A DNA stretch of 64,000 bases. Source: Adiantum capillus-veneris (Eukaryota; Streptophyta; Polypodiopsida; Polypodiales; Pteridaceae). The position numbers and the translations under genes are program-made. Under the pieces are notes generated by a model that was not told the DNA's origin, did not search any database, and saw nothing but the letters and a program-made list of their open reading frames with translations. Below, piece after piece: positions 1 through 13,500 of the stretch. Location of the stretch: positions 41,022,598-41,086,597 of the forward strand of contig CM043962.1 of the NCBI GenBank assembly GCA_014529385.2. Direction: 5' to 3'. The first letter of the stretch is position 1, and each line of letters begins with the position of its first letter.

Positions 1-110
1 TGACAAGCACCTCAAGTACCTTAGTCATCACTCATGACAAGCACCTCAAGCACCTTAGTCATCAAGCACGACAAGCACCTCAAGCTTAGGTCGGGTTCCC
101 ACCTCAAGCT
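1..110. repeat. Short tandem repeat, unit about 35-40 bp
   Basis: The phrase GACAAGCACCTCAAG followed by a short linker recurs three times. The copies are imperfect and continue off the left edge, so array size is unknown. No coding signal is seen. Confidence 0.7.
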
Positions 111-204
111 CAACCCTAGCTTGCCTAAGGTCAAAGGACTTTTAATACTAACCATTGGAGGTTTTTAATGAAGCTAACCCTAAGATCTTTTAAGCTCCAT
201 TAGA

Positions 205-408
205 TGCACATTGCTCTTTGATAGACTACCTTCTTTTGGACCCTTATTGAGATGTAACCATCTCTCCTCTTGGTCCCCTGCTGAGGTAAGTCTAGAAGCA
301 CTTATTGCACATTGCTCTTTGATAGACCATCTCCTTTTGGACCTCTATTGAGATGCAATCATCTCTCCTTTTGGTCACGTGTTGAGATAGGTCTAGAAGC
401 TTATGTCT
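205..408. repeat. 101-bp tandem duplication
   Basis: Two diverged copies, starting at about 205 and 306, share TGCACATTGCTCTTTGATAG and end in GTCTAGAAGC. The short open frame across the second copy has no recognisable product. Confidence 0.7.
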
Positions 409-510
409 CTATTCTAACTCTTGTTCCCGTTTATTCTCCCACATCAAATGATCAGTTTAATATGAGAAAATCATTTCGTAAAGTTAGAGATTATATTTTA
501 TGATAGAAGG

Positions 511-513
<3 letters not shown>

Positions 514-602
<89 letters not shown>
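514..602. repeat. Compound microsatellite (TG)n(AG)n
   Basis: An uninterrupted TG run switches to an AG run. It is one of many such compound dinucleotide tracts in this window. Peptide-like frames through it (RERERE, SLSLSL) are artefacts. Confidence 0.95.
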
Positions 603-605
<3 letters not shown>

Positions 606-912
606 ATCCATATCCATGTAATGATTTCACCCTTCTCCATAGCTTCCCCATCCCTTGAGCTTTGATGCCACTATAATTCTGTGGGGTACTGGCACGTACA
701 GCTCTCCGCCCAACCTAGCTATATAGGCTCATTGTCTGCTAAATATAGCACTCCTTGACTGTACATGCATCTTGGCCCTTGGCTTTAGCCCTTGGCCTGA
801 CAGTGGACTCCTCCTAGGGGTGGAGGTGATTCCTCTTCCGCTTCAACAAAAGAAGGTAGTAGTTGTTTAATACTAAGAAATGGCATGAGTCAAATTTTGT
901 ACGTCCATTTCA
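603..912. other. Non-coding stretch, nothing recognised
   Basis: No homology is recognised by eye. The sequence AAG|GTAGTAG near 855 could be a splice donor and TTTCAG ending at 913 an acceptor, giving a short possible intron before the open frame at 913-1110. This is only a possibility. Confidence 0.3.
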
Positions 913-1110
913 GAGGAGGCAGCAAAGAAAATTGGTTTCGCTCTTGGTTTAAAGGCTAAGGTGATTGAAGAGAAATCCATTGTAGATAATGCCCATGAAG
1001 TCCTCAAGGTGGAGTCTCACGCAGGACAGGGAGGCCAAGGAAAAAACTCACTTGGCTTGCAAGCACTTGTACTTGATTTTCTTGACAATGCTTGGATTGA
1101 ACCAAAATGA
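913..1110 (+). CDS. Possible terminal exon of an unrecognised gene
   Basis: A 65-codon open frame begins at a plausible acceptor (TTTCAG ending at 913) and ends at TGA 1108-1110. It has no start codon of its own, so it can only be an internal or last exon. The predicted peptide begins E-E-A-A-K-K-I-G-F-A-L-G-L, is of ordinary mixed composition and ends in D-N-A-W-I-E-P-K. I do not recognise the family. Low-complexity sequence and repeats surround it. It may be a gene fragment carried by a repeat or chance coding potential. Confidence 0.22.
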   Translation, partial: EEAAKKIGFALGLKAKVIEEKSIVDNAHEVLKVESHAGQGGQGKNSLGLQALVLDFLDNAWIEPK

Positions 1111-1382
1111 AAACATGTTCATACATTAGCATGTGCTAGGCGGTAGGTGTCTATAATGCTCTTAGCCGTGAATGCACATATCCAAACTTAGAGTAAAACC
1201 CCATGCATGCTTGCATAATTCAATGACACTTTTTCCGCCATGTATTAACTCCGGGGAAGTTGGTTTGGTATTGGATCATTGGCGAAGATGTTTTGGATTA
1301 TTTTGGTTTAAATATCATTTTGCCTCTCCACTTGTTAACATTAATCTTGGTGTTAGATGATTTGGGTGTATACTTGTCCTTT
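1111..1382. other. Nothing recognised
   Basis: Short overlapping frames only, with no motif or repeat identified. Confidence 0.3.
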
Positions 1383-1463
<81 letters not shown>

Positions 1464-1627
1464 AAAATTGGAAGCTTTGCCAGGGACAGAGGGAGAGTGA
1501 GACCTTTATTGCTCATGGGATTCACAATCTTTGATCGAGTTGTGTAAAATATTTGAAAGAGTGTGTATGTGTTTACTAATCGGGTGTGTTTTGGTCCTTG
1601 GTATATGCGTGCTCGCCAAGAAAAGAA

Positions 1628-1697
<70 letters not shown>

Positions 1698-1867
1698 AAA
1701 ACAAGAAGCTTTGCTAGGGGTAGAGGGAGAGAGAGACCTTTATTGCTCATGGGATTGCAATCTGTGATCGAGTTGTGTTAAATATTTGAAAGAGTGTATA
1801 TGTGTTTAATGATTCGGGTGTGTTTTGGTCCTTGGTGTATGTGTGCTCACTAAGGAAAGAAATCTCT

Positions 1868-1935
<68 letters not shown>
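1383..1935. repeat. Roughly 234-bp tandem units, each carrying a long (AG)n tract
   Basis: The marker CGGGTGTGTTTTGGTCCTTGG recurs about 234 bp apart (near 1581 and 1815). Each unit holds a GA tract (1405-1460, 1631-1694 and about 1869-1929) flanked by a conserved GTTCAAAA...AAGCTTTGC segment. A dinucleotide tract has been amplified together with its unique flanks. All long frames here are dipeptide-repeat artefacts. Confidence 0.8.
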
Positions 1936-1936
<1 letters not shown>

Positions 1937-3540
1937 GTGACAATCTTTTTGGAATCTGCTCGCCGAATTCCAAAAAAGCACTCGCTGAAAAATGTTCGCC
2001 AAAAAAATTCCCCCAGAAGATGCAATTAGGAACTAGAGACTCTTCCCCACCTGTTTATGAACTTTCCTCGTAACATGCCCATTGTGACCCCACTTCTTCA
2101 TGTAATAAAAAAACCTTTTGTCTTGAAACACCTCCCTGATACGTGACCACGTAGGTGGCTTGGAACAAAGTCAAGGCTAAGTTCTTCTAAGCTATTTGGA
2201 AGCAAAGGAACTATTGGATTTTTGAGGGAGCAAGCTTACAAGGCACATTGCCTGAGAGTTTTGTTTACTGATTTTCACCTGCAAGTAAGAGATGCCAATT
2301 TCAACAAAATACTTGATGTGTAGACTAAGTTGGGCTTATTCCATGATCTCAATTCTACTATTCTAATTCACTCATTCAAGAGAAGAAGCTTGGGACTGCT
2401 TGACTACAAGCTGAAAGAGTTGGACGGCTAGGCCATGAGCTAACTGAAGAAGGAAGGACACTTGCCAAAAACATTGAAGTTGTTGAGCTTTTTTGGATAA
2501 GTTGCAAGTACTAATTGACTAGCCCTATGCAGGCTAGGAAAAGATGTATTTTGACCACCTATATTTTGAAAACTTATCTATGCCCCCTATGTAATTTGAA
2601 ATTCCCCAAGTATGCATGCCCCTTATGGATGTAGAAAAAGATCAACATATGTACTCACCTCCTTGCCTCCATGTAGGACTGGCTGTAATTTTTTGCTCCT
2701 TCTAATACATGCAAAAGCGCTTTACTAGTATTAAAAACCAATGACAAAGTTGAGAAACATGATGCTTTGTTGGATCATGTAAGCAGGCGAGAGTTAAACC
2801 CTGCCACTACAGAAGCGCCCATAGTTTCCATGGAGTCCACATCGAGTCCATATGGAGTTTACATATTGTTCACATTAAGAGGGCTCCCCAATAGGTCCTC
2901 TAAAGGCGAATGTGGTGGCCCTTAAAAGTCAGTGTCAAAGCACCATAACGTTGATAACAAGCATCAAAAAGTGCGCACTATTGAGGCAACCAACAAAAAT
3001 GTGTAGCTTGTTCACCAAGGGTGCTTCAACCACCCCCTACATTTAGCAAACACCATTTGTATAGGTTATAAACGGTCCTTTAATCGTTGGGTGCGGATAC
3101 CATTCAACGCACAGGGTCTCAACTTATTCAATGTTGCAAGAGGGCCCTCCAATAGAACAACCATTTAAAGATTCTAGACTCTAGGATAAAAGCCCTGCAT
3201 TAAGGACACTAAAAATGTTGGGCCGAAATCTCAGGATATGGTGCGAAATTTTGAGGTTGGAATGATGCGGCGTGCGGCTCAAGAGGCTGCCAAGCGGGGA
3301 AACAAATCTCAATTGCTTTCGCTCAGCATGCAGTAAATGCGACATGCATTCGTGTCTTGCAGTGTAGAAAAATTTGGCCCCATTTTCAAGACTGACCTTG
3401 CCCCAACAAAAGGCCAATTTGACGATGCAGTTCGAACTCGCTCCCAAGCCAATTACTAGGTGGCACGGCACGTACACCAAGAATGCGCTTGTGGGTGTAC
3501 ACTGACTGGTGCGCAAATAGGTTGATTTATTGGGAGTAGG
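1936..3540. other. Intergenic sequence, nothing recognised
   Basis: No convincing exon, RNA gene or element boundary is seen on either strand. Possible degraded repeat material (2140-2560) could not be assigned. Confidence 0.3.
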
Positions 3541-4223
3541 ATGGGCCTTCTCGTTTAGACGGGACCCGTCCGCTTATCGGGGCTTTTACCCTATGGGAGA
3601 GTCCTCCGAGACACTTCACAATGACATCGACTTTAATCTGTGATCGGACGGTGGTCATCCAATCTTGATGTCACTGACTAGGGGGAATCCGGGATGTAAA
3701 ATGTTAAAAAGGCCAAAATGACAAAATGAGGAATAGAATTTGTCCTTCCTTGTCGTTATTTAATGTCCTTGGCAAATGACAAAAGTCTTACTGGTCAGTT
3801 ATGGGCCCGCTCCTACAATAAAACGCACCTTCTTCCATTCTGTTCCCCCTCTTCTTCCCTTTCGTGGTTGAGCTCCTGCGGAGCGCAGATGGGCGAGCTC
3901 CCATGGAGGAGATGGCTGCCCTGCAGCCTCTCCTTCTTTCTTTCCTCTTGGCACCTCTGAGATTGCTGCGGACTTCACCGTAGCTCTCTCTCTCTCTCTC
4001 TCCCCCCCCCACCACCCACCTCCCGCAAACTCCCTCAAAGCCAAAACCCTCTTCAAACACCGAAGAGTCTCTCTCTCTCTCTCTCCCCCCCCCACGCCAC
4101 AACCATACACTCACGCGCACACTCGCACCCACACTCACAGAAACCTTCGAAGGAGCCGACTCTGCTTTGTATACATCCTCGTGTGCTCTGACGCCAGTTT
4201 ACATAATTTCCTGTGTCTTCTCC

Positions 4224-4310
<87 letters not shown>

Positions 4311-4366
4311 CACCTTCTTATTCCTCACTGTGTTTCTCTGTGTCCACCTTTATTCGATAACTTGTA
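3541..4366 (+). promoter_or_regulatory. Upstream region and CT-rich 5' leader of the NEAP-like gene
   Basis: The 800 bp before the start codon become strongly pyrimidine-rich on the + strand. They include CT runs near 3984-4004 and 4069-4084, each followed by a short C run, and a larger CT plus poly-C tract ending 58 bp before the ATG. CT-rich leaders are common in plant promoters. No TATA box is obvious, so the transcription start is not placed. Short frames here are low-complexity artefacts. Confidence 0.45.
4229..4308. repeat. (CT)n followed by a 36-bp poly-C run
   Basis: CT repeats to 4271, one G, then an uninterrupted C run at 4273-4308. It lies in the presumed 5' leader of the NEAP-like gene. 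The exact length may be unreliable because homopolymers of this size are hard to sequence. Confidence 0.9.
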
Positions 4367-4555
4367 ATGGCAACTCTTGAAAGGGCTCACTCTTCAATGG
4401 AACAAAATGCCCTTCTAAAAGACCTCTATGAGAAGAAGCAGAACATAAGAAGAATTGCAAATGAGGTGGGCTCAATGGCTTCCGAACTTCGAGACGTCCG
4501 TGCCCGCATGGCTATACAGGAGGTCAATTTAGAGCAAGAAACTGCCAGAAGACAG
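4367..4555 (+). CDS. NEAP: NEAP-like exon 1 (residues 1-63)
   Basis: ATG at 4367, reading through the L-L-K-D-L-Y-E-K-K block into a charged coiled coil. It ends at CAG|GTACAA with the donor at 4556. Intron 1 is only 75 bp (4556-4630). Confidence 0.88.
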
Positions 4556-7500
4556 GTACAAGAGCATCTTTGTCATGGTTTTTGAACATGCATCTCTGGA
4601 GGCGTTTATGTCTGTTACATGGTACCCCAGGCAGCTGAGGCAAAAGCAATTGCCATGGAAAAAGAATTGGAGGTTTTACAGAAAAGCTTGGAGGAAAGGA
4701 ATGGCCAAACGACTTCAACTGCCGCTGTTGCAGAGCAGGTAGACAATGAAATTGGTCTTTTACTTTCCTGCTGTCTCCTGTACGTGTATGAGAGGTTATC
4801 ATAGAGCATGTGATTGTCTGGTTTGCAGCAAATAATCATGGTTTTCTATTCTAGTCATGGTATTCTAGTCTTCCTGTGGAAGACCGTAATCGAGTATGCT
4901 ACATGGGAGGCCAATGGTCAAGCTCAGTTCATGGATAATACATTTGTGGCCACGATGAGTGAGAACAGAGGTCTGGACAGCCGATACATCCGAGCATTTT
5001 GAACTATTAATCTGACAAGCATATTGCAGGTTGGATGTAGTCCACTGACAAAATCTCAGATTTCAGTAAAGAACGCTAATTTCACAGGTAATGTTGATGA
5101 GGACACAAACCTGTAGCGGAATGCCCTTGTCACAATCAAGTTGCAAAAACTCTGGGAAGTTATTTCGATTTGTCACAAGAATTTTTGGATAATCAGAATT
5201 TTTGGATGGCTGTGAAGGGTAATGGTTATCATTGGAGATTTCACTAATGCGCTAAGATCTTCAGCATGGCTCCTTCAAAAGCATGTTTCTAACCTGCTGT
5301 ACATGGACAGTAGACGCCAAGTGACCCGTGGTGTAGATGGATTGTGTGGTATACACTATCCATGGTAAGACACGGTATATATTAAACTCACAACCTCTTG
5401 TGCTGATTTTTAGTGCAAGATATCATGCGGGGAGTTGATTTTAAGAAAGCAAATAGTCTATTTTGTAGGACCTGCATATGTGGACAGTCCATTAGAGTAG
5501 TTAGGGCCAGTGCATAGCCTGCTTTGTATAATTGATTGTACTAGCCATAGTCCTACAACCGACGGGATTAGTAGGTAGAAAAGGACTAGAAGTTCGCATA
5601 TTATGGTTTCGGAATCTGTACCACCTGGAGTCACAGGGTATGATGCATGGGAGCATGTGCAGGTTTCACCTAATGTGTGTCTGTGGGTACTCTGGATGAA
5701 ACAGGGTCATTGCCACAAGTTATTGACGGGGCACCTGATGTGTTAGGGTTTCTAACCGTAAACCCCCAACTTGTAGAATATGGCTGGGTTCAGACGGCGC
5801 AGCAGCAGAGAAGGGGAAAGGAGCGTGTGTCCATGGTGGCGCACTCTGATTGGAACAAAAGAGTGTTGTACCCACCTCAGAACGGACAAGCCCCCCCGGA
5901 AATGCATCTCTAGCTGCACCTTTTCAGCGTAGAAGGCGGATCGCACAGGTCCAACCTCCATTGAGGGTGACAATAGCAGAACCCATTCGTTGCAGTGTTT
6001 CTGCCTCTGCCTCTTGTGAACGAGCCTTCTGGAGGCAGTTCAGGAGCCAATGATTGCCGCCGGGCTCATCTGAACACAGCCTATGGCCGAGGGGCCTAAA
6101 ACCTAAGGATGAAGAAACCCTAAAATTGCATAAGGAGCTGATGTGGCAAAACTGAACAACAGGCCCTATAACAGCGGAAGGCTGATGATTTGGCAGGTTG
6201 TACAGAATTCCGCGATTTGCGCTGGCTGTTTTTGGCCTAGATGTTTTTGGGGCAGTTAGCTTTTCAAAGCAGTTGCTTTTGGGGACCAAGTGCCTTCAAT
6301 TATGTACTTGGGGGTCTCCTTCTGGCATGCCAGATTTGCAAGGAGCAGAGGAGCACCTCGAGCTTGTAACCTGTTGAAGCATTAAAAAAGAAATATTGAA
6401 AGGAGCACCAGGGGTTTTGGACCAGTGCACTCTAGGAGTGGAACATTTCATAGTTACCCGGAACGAGAAATCGGAACGGGGAACAGCAACATGCATGAAA
6501 TGCCATTCCCTGTTTCGGATACTCATGTTTGAAACACGGAACGGAAATTCGGAACGGGAAATTAGGATTGGAACGGGGAACGGGGACCTGAAAATGGCCA
6601 TTCCCTGTTACTACACTGGAACTCCGCCACTCCGCACACATCGCGTGGATTCTGTGTGTGTGTGTGTGTGTGTGTTCAGTTGCTTTGAAGTGCTTAAAAA
6701 CTGTTTCTGTCTATTCTTTTCAATTGGCACGCCATGCCATCTTGTTACAATGGTATTAAAGCTTTAGGCGTTTGTTTTTCTGAAAGCTCACTGGTCCCTT
6801 CAAGAACAAACAGAGTAAGATGATGCTTCTTGATTCTGCAGAGTTCTTGTAGGTGCTCCTCGACAAATTGTGCGACATACTCTCGAGGCACCCTCCGCAA
6901 AACCTCTTGATTTTGTAGAGCTTTCAACAATTTCTGAATTACATGTTGCCACCTCTGTTGCCTCCGGTTTTATCTCCTTCAACACCAGAAAGCACAAGGG
7001 CCTCCTCTCAACAACCTACACAATCTTCATATTTGATAGGGGAAATTTTTAGGCACATGGTGCAACCATATGACTTCATTTGACTTGTACTGGATGCAAC
7101 CACCTCTCCCTCCACCACCTCCCCCATCGCCAATGGGGTATAATGGTTGGAGCTTGTACGTCTACCCCTATTATCCACATCTTGAACTTGCACCCCATCA
7201 ATCCAAGGACTACAAGGGCGGTGGATCTACCGTCAAATTTTTACCTTTTTGGGAGTGGAAGATAGCCTTAAAGTTTTTGCAGCAGCTCGATAATATTTAT
7301 GCCTTGGGGACTCAAGAATCAAATATCTCTTGAGCCACCAATTTTCTCAAAGACAATGCTATGCAAAGGTTGAAATCTAGAGCTACCAAGCCTCACGCTC
7401 CAAGGACTTGGCAAGCTTTCAAGAACTATTTTGCATGGAGTTACGTGACATCTCTATTTGAAGTGCAACTTCTGGCAAAGTCGGGCAGCTTGAAAATGTT

Positions 7501-10500
7501 GGCCACGGAAACCATGGAAGACTACGACCAGAAGTTTCTTGATATCTATCATTCGGTGTCTTTCTTCAAGCTGATAACCTTGGAGGACCAATGTGAACGT
7601 TATACAATTGGGTTGCCATCACCTCTTTAGGAATACTGTATGTTCAAGAAGTTTCGACAATCCAAGAGCTTATGGATGATGCTGTGGTCGGCTACAAACT
7701 TATGAAAGGAAGTTTGGAATTTATCACGGATGACTAATCGATGAACATTCAAATTCCTCGACAACATCACACAAATTCTCAGGATTCTCGTGACAATTTG
7801 ACTCGATCGAGCAGACCTCACTTGACACTTTGCCAACGAGAAACTCAATGATAAGAAGGCCGATGCTTCAAATCTTTCTAGACGGGTCACACCTCCTATG
7901 TATGCCCTAATAAGACTCCATAGCAACCTCTTGCCAAGAAAGCCAAAGCTGCAGTAGGACCTGTTCAAGATATTTATGGAATTTCTGTACCCGATGTTTC
8001 TAAAGAATTATGCAGAGCCTATGGATAGATAAGTGGTTGTAAGGCTCTTATCTTCTTCTATCTTGGAGCCACCAAAAATTTCATCCATCCAGAGTTGCTT
8101 AAGCGGATGGACTTTGAATATGGTTAGTTTGCTGGAGAACTAGAGGCCGAGCTAGCCACAGGGGAAACTAGTAAAGTTGTACCACTCATTGGTTGTCACG
8201 TGACACATTCAACCCTACGTGTCCGTGGACAAGCTATAGCATGATCAGGGTTCAATCAGTCCAGTCAAGTCTAGATTTAGCAGTGATCTGGCACTTTTGT
8301 GAGTCTATTCGTAGACCATGCATGCCCAGTCACTTAGCATAGATGCATATCCTCTGGTTGCACACGACATGATCATCAGTATTCCCTTCAGAATCCATCA
8401 GATTCAGTTAGGGGAATTTTCCAGTGCATTTAGCCTATTTTTTCTATTTTTGGTATTTTTCACTTATTATTTTAAGTGACTTTCCAACAAAAGTAGGTAG
8501 GGCAATTTTGCTAAGTTAATATATAAGCAAACCCAAGTTAGCACTTTCTGGGAGAAGAGGCAGCAAGAGCACATGCTCAATAGGCACCTTCTCAGCAGAA
8601 CCCCAGCAATAACCCCTTGGCGTTTGGTTCCTCCATCCTCGCCATAGACACATCAGTCCCAGCGTTTTCTCAGTGGCATCATCGCCATCACCACCAGCTT
8701 GTGTAGCGTTTTTGCACACCATCATCAACACCAAATCCCTGGCGTTTTTCCCATGGTCGCCATCTCCCCCAGATAGCCAGCGTTTTCTACTAACGCTAGA
8801 GAAGAACAACAGCATTTTTGGTACTCAGCCCTTGGCAGTAGAAGACTACCAGCGTTTTTGGTTTGTAGCCCATCTGTAGCTTGTGTAGCGTTTTTGCACA
8901 CCATCATCAACACCAGATCCCTGGCGTTTTTCCCATGGTCGCCATCTCCCCCAGATAGCCAGCGTTTTCTATTAACGCTAGAGAAGAACAGCAGCATTTT
9001 TGGTATTCAGCCCTTGGCAGTAGAAGACAACCAGCGTTTTTGGTTTGTAGCCCATCTGTAGCAGAGCAGTTCAGCGTTTCCATGTTCAACCTGTTTTAAA
9101 GCAAATGCAGCAGCGTTTTCAGCCTTCAGATCGGTAGCAGATTCAGCCCTAGAAGCATTGCAGAAGACCCCCATTTTCAGCCCTCAAAAATGCAGCCAAA
9201 ACAGTCATTTTCAGCCACCGAAACAGCCCCGAAATTCAGCAGATAGAAGACCACAGATTTCAGCCCTAAAGTCGTCGTCGTCATCCCTGTCGTCGTCACC
9301 GACGTAGTCCCAGATTGCATCAGTCCATTGCATTGTCATTGTACCACTTTGTGCAATCAATAAGTAGACCACTCTCGCCGACGAGAGTGGAGCCTTCGGA
9401 GGAGGGTTTTACATCGTCTCTGGTGTCGTATCTCTCTTCTCTCTCTCTCTCTCAGTCTCATACACTTGCACGCACATTGTCCATTCACTTTGTTCGTGAT
9501 CATAGCACTTTCCACTAAGAATGGAAGGCTCTCCTTTCCATAAGAACTAAAAGGAACCTTGAGCACAGTTCGGAGCACTCATCTTGAGCAAAGCGCAAAC
9601 AATCATTCCGCTGCACCTAACATTGGTATCAGCGCTTTGGTAGTGTTTTGTATCACTCAAGGAAAGAACCACAAGAACCACCTTTTTTTTTTTTTTGCTT
9701 GTTGAGGTCGCACGAACCCAAGTTCGCTTGGGCGTGTCGATTCCTAGTTCTGTTTTGTTTAAGAGTGACAGGAATCCCAAGAAAGAAGGGCTTGTCCAGT
9801 CTCCCCTTGTGTTTCTTTTCACTCATTGAGAGCGGACCGTGCACTTAGCGGTCGGCCAATCGACATGAAGTGGGAAAAAGCAACCTTGGTGTGAGCGCAA
9901 GGCCACCAAGGGGTGCGCCCGTGGAAAAGAGTAGAACTCGGGTGAAGTGAAGATCCTTCTCACACACGATTTGCAAGCGAAAGAAAACCTCAAGAACCTC
10001 AAGATCCTCAAGAACCCAAGAACCCAAGAACCAAGACCCTCAAGAACCCAAGTTCCTCGTGAACTTAAGAACCAAAGATCATAGTGCATGGTCGTGACCC
10101 GAAGCGGAATGGATACTTCGCATACAGGTGATGAGCATGAGAGAGGGGGCGAAGATTTTTCTTCACAAGGAGACTTTTTCGACCCTCCCCCTTCGCCATC
10201 TACGCCACGAGTCGTACCAACTCCTATGGAGATGATGGTCAAGTCGATGTTTGACATGATGGCACAACAACAAGAAACGAATCGAGTTGCGGTGGCACAA
10301 CTCGCAAGCAAAGCAGAACAACAAGAAGCTAAGGACCGTGAGCAAGCAGCTAAGGACCGCAAGATTCGCCGCACAACAAGAAGAAAATCGCCTTGCTTTT
10401 AGAACGCGAACGCAACGCACGAAAAGAAAGAAAAGAACTAGGAAAGGAAGAAGCGGCAGCACGAAGCGCGGCCTTGGAGGTTGAGCGAGAGGCTCAAAGA

Positions 10501-13500
10501 GAACTACGAACTCAAGAGTTGGTTCGACAGGTACTTGCTTCGAAGACCGAACCACCCAAAGATCGTGGGAGTTCATCAAGTGGTGCAAGCCACGACGCGG
10601 ATTTCAACCATCCAGTCACAAAGAAGTTGACTTTTAGTAAGTATGACGATAAGATGGATGCTACGGTTATTCATTCTTGGTTGCATCAATTTAATGCTTA
10701 TTTTGCGATAACTAAGAAGACAAGAAATAGCAAAGTTTTGACGGCAGCTATGTACCTTGCCTGTGAGTCCATCAATTGGTACCACGCATGGCAAGAGGCA
10801 CAGCTAGCCGTGCACCTAGAGGAAGCCAACGGATTCACATCCCTTTCTTCCGATTGGGCTGATTTCCAAGACAAGCTCAAGGCGCGGTTTATGCCACCTT
10901 AGTACCTCGCACGATTGAAGGACGATTGGCGCTCTCTCAAGCAAAATGGTATGCCAATTATGTCTTTTTCTAATCGTGTTTTGTAGCTAGGCACTCAATT
11001 ACGAAAATCGGATGATGAGCGCAAAGAGGCTTCTCTCTTTGGATTGGACGAGTATATCAAGTACGATGTTGAGGTTCTCGATCCAATCGATCTCAACAAG
11101 GCGGTAGCGATTGCTCTCGCACAAGAGATGCAGCACAACAAGGGAAAGCCTAAGGAGAACAAGACTTCCACAAGTACCTCACAGACTAGTACCTCACAGA
11201 CTTCTCAGAACGGTAAGAACGGTAAGAATGATAACTCTTCTAACCAATCTTTCAACAGTCTCTCAGCAAAGAATTCTTCCAATGAAGCTAAGGGTAAGGC
11301 TAACACAATTGCTAAACCTAAGCTTACTCCAGATAAAAAGATAGCACAAGGAATTGTAGGAGGATACATCACGCCGGAAGAACAAAGCACTTATTCTAAG
11401 AAAGATCGTTGTTTTCATTGTCACATTAAGGGTCACATAAAAAGAACATGTCCTAAGCTTGAATCGAATGAATCTAAAGAATCCACAGAATCCACTTCCT
11501 CTGTCAATGCAGTTAATGATAACATGAGTGTGTCCCAAGTTTCTCATGACTCTCCTATTGATGATTCTCTCATTAAATGTTATGGTCGTACGTCGGGGCA
11601 CCGTTTTGTCATATTGTTTGACCCGGGTAGTATGCATGATGTGATCAGTTCCTCTCTTGTTGAGAGAGCCCGCCTCGAAGTTAGTCCGAGATCTCCTATC
11701 GAGGTCTCTGGCTTTTGTCCCGATATGGACGCTCATCACGAGTGCCTTGATGTATTGTTTGCAATTCAACAGACTGCCTTCACTAGAAGATTTGTTGTTT
11801 CTCCTCTCTTAGGATGTGATATGATTTTGGGCATTCGATGGTTTCGTGATAATGATGCTCTCATGGATTTTATGACTTAACACTATAACTCTCAATGCCA
11901 CAAGTGGTTCTCCTATTGTCATTCATGGAGAGGACATTGCTCATTCTCCATCTCTCATTGCTAATATGCAGGACAAGATTGAAAGGATTTAGGAAAAGGA
12001 GACTCTCTCAGTCTCTTTTTCTCCACAGCATGATACACAGGATTTGCATGATTATGAGAAGCATGATGATTTGAATGATAATGATTTGCATGATGGTTTG
12101 GATGATAAAGACAAGCATGATGATTTGCATGATCAAGATGTGATTTCTCACAAGCATGACGAGTTGCATGAAGAAGATGTTATTGTTCACAAGGATGGAG
12201 TGTTAGTTGATGCTTTTTCTAGCGAAGCTAACCTCGTTGCAGATTCGATCAATCACGAAGGATCGATCTTGGCTCTCGAGCCTAGGTCCAAAGAACCCTC
12301 ACAAGAAGTATAATGTGTTCGCATGATTGATACGTACGCATTGTTCGAATGTTTCATTCGTGATCGTTTCTTGTATTTTAGTCAGCATCGTTATGTGATC
12401 CCTTTTCCTAGGCATGACATGTTGTATGTTGAGCACGTTTCTCTCATAGATGAGCACGAATGTATGTGGATTTTTCATGAAAAGCTGAAAAGTATGCATT
12501 CAAGGACGTCACATTCCATGTCTCTTCCTTGGCATGACACAGTTTCCGAACGAGCACATGAAAGTATGAGCACCAGGCATGGGCATTTCATTTGTGAATT
12601 GCCACAGTTGATTGCTCTAAATCATAAGAAAAAGATTCGATCGCATTGTTTGCATGTGTTTGATGAACGGGTTGTCACTCCGTCTCTATGTTTATCTACA
12701 TTGCATACACAGTTTTTAGTGAAGACAAGATTTTTTCCACTCACTTTACATGGAATAGGTATGTTCATGTTTTTGTGTTGAAAGTGGTTTTTGGAATTTT
12801 CAACCATGGAGATTCTTGAAGAAGAAGGAAGCACGACTCTCGACGAAGTTGAAGCATCGAAGGAGCCACAGAAGACTTTGAGTCGCTTTCGGCGCGGCCC
12901 AAAGAAGCAAGCGTTGCAGACCTTTATGAAGTTCAAGTACCGGACGACCCACACATCAGAGTGGGCCGGCGAAGAGTCCCTTCCAGGATTTCGGATGCTA
13001 TTGGCGATCTCCCTCGACGCCATACAGTTCGGTACCAGTACCTCACTTTGAAAAGGAGGAGATGTCACGTGACACATCTAACCCTATGTGTCCGTGGACA
13101 AGCTATAGCATGATCAGGGTTCAGTCAGTCCAGTCAAGTCTAGATTTAGCAGTGATCTGGCACTTTTCTGAGTCTATTCGTAGACCGTGCATGCCCAGTC
13201 ACTTAGCATAGATGCACATCCTCTCGTCGCACACAACATGATCATCGGTATTCCCTTTAGAATCCATTGATTCAGTTAGGGGAATTTTCTAGTGCATTTA
13301 GCCTATTTTCCCTATTTTTGGTATTTTTCACTTCTTATTTTTAAGTGACTTTCCAACAAAAGTAGGTAGGGTAATTTCGCTAAGTTAATATATAAGCAAA
13401 CCCAAGTTAGCACTTTCTGGCAAAAGAGGCAGCAGGAGCACATGCTCAACAGGCACCTTCTCAGCAGAACCCCCAGCAGTAACCCCTTGGCGTTTGGTTC

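Noticed and set aside
1298-2073. Several open frames rich in Ser-Leu or Arg-Glu
   Set aside because: They are translations of (GA)n/(CT)n tracts in different frames, with no other coding signal. The same applies at 4053-4328, 30486-30789, 46609-47106 and 61671-62092.
4619-4804. Independent short gene starting at 4619
   Set aside because: It is exon 2 of the NEAP-like gene read beyond its donor; the preceding M-V-P-Q comes from intron 1.
5630-5634. GTCAC as target duplication of element A (matching 24827-24831)
   Set aside because: The following sequence does not begin with TG, and the LTR starts could not be aligned to that point.
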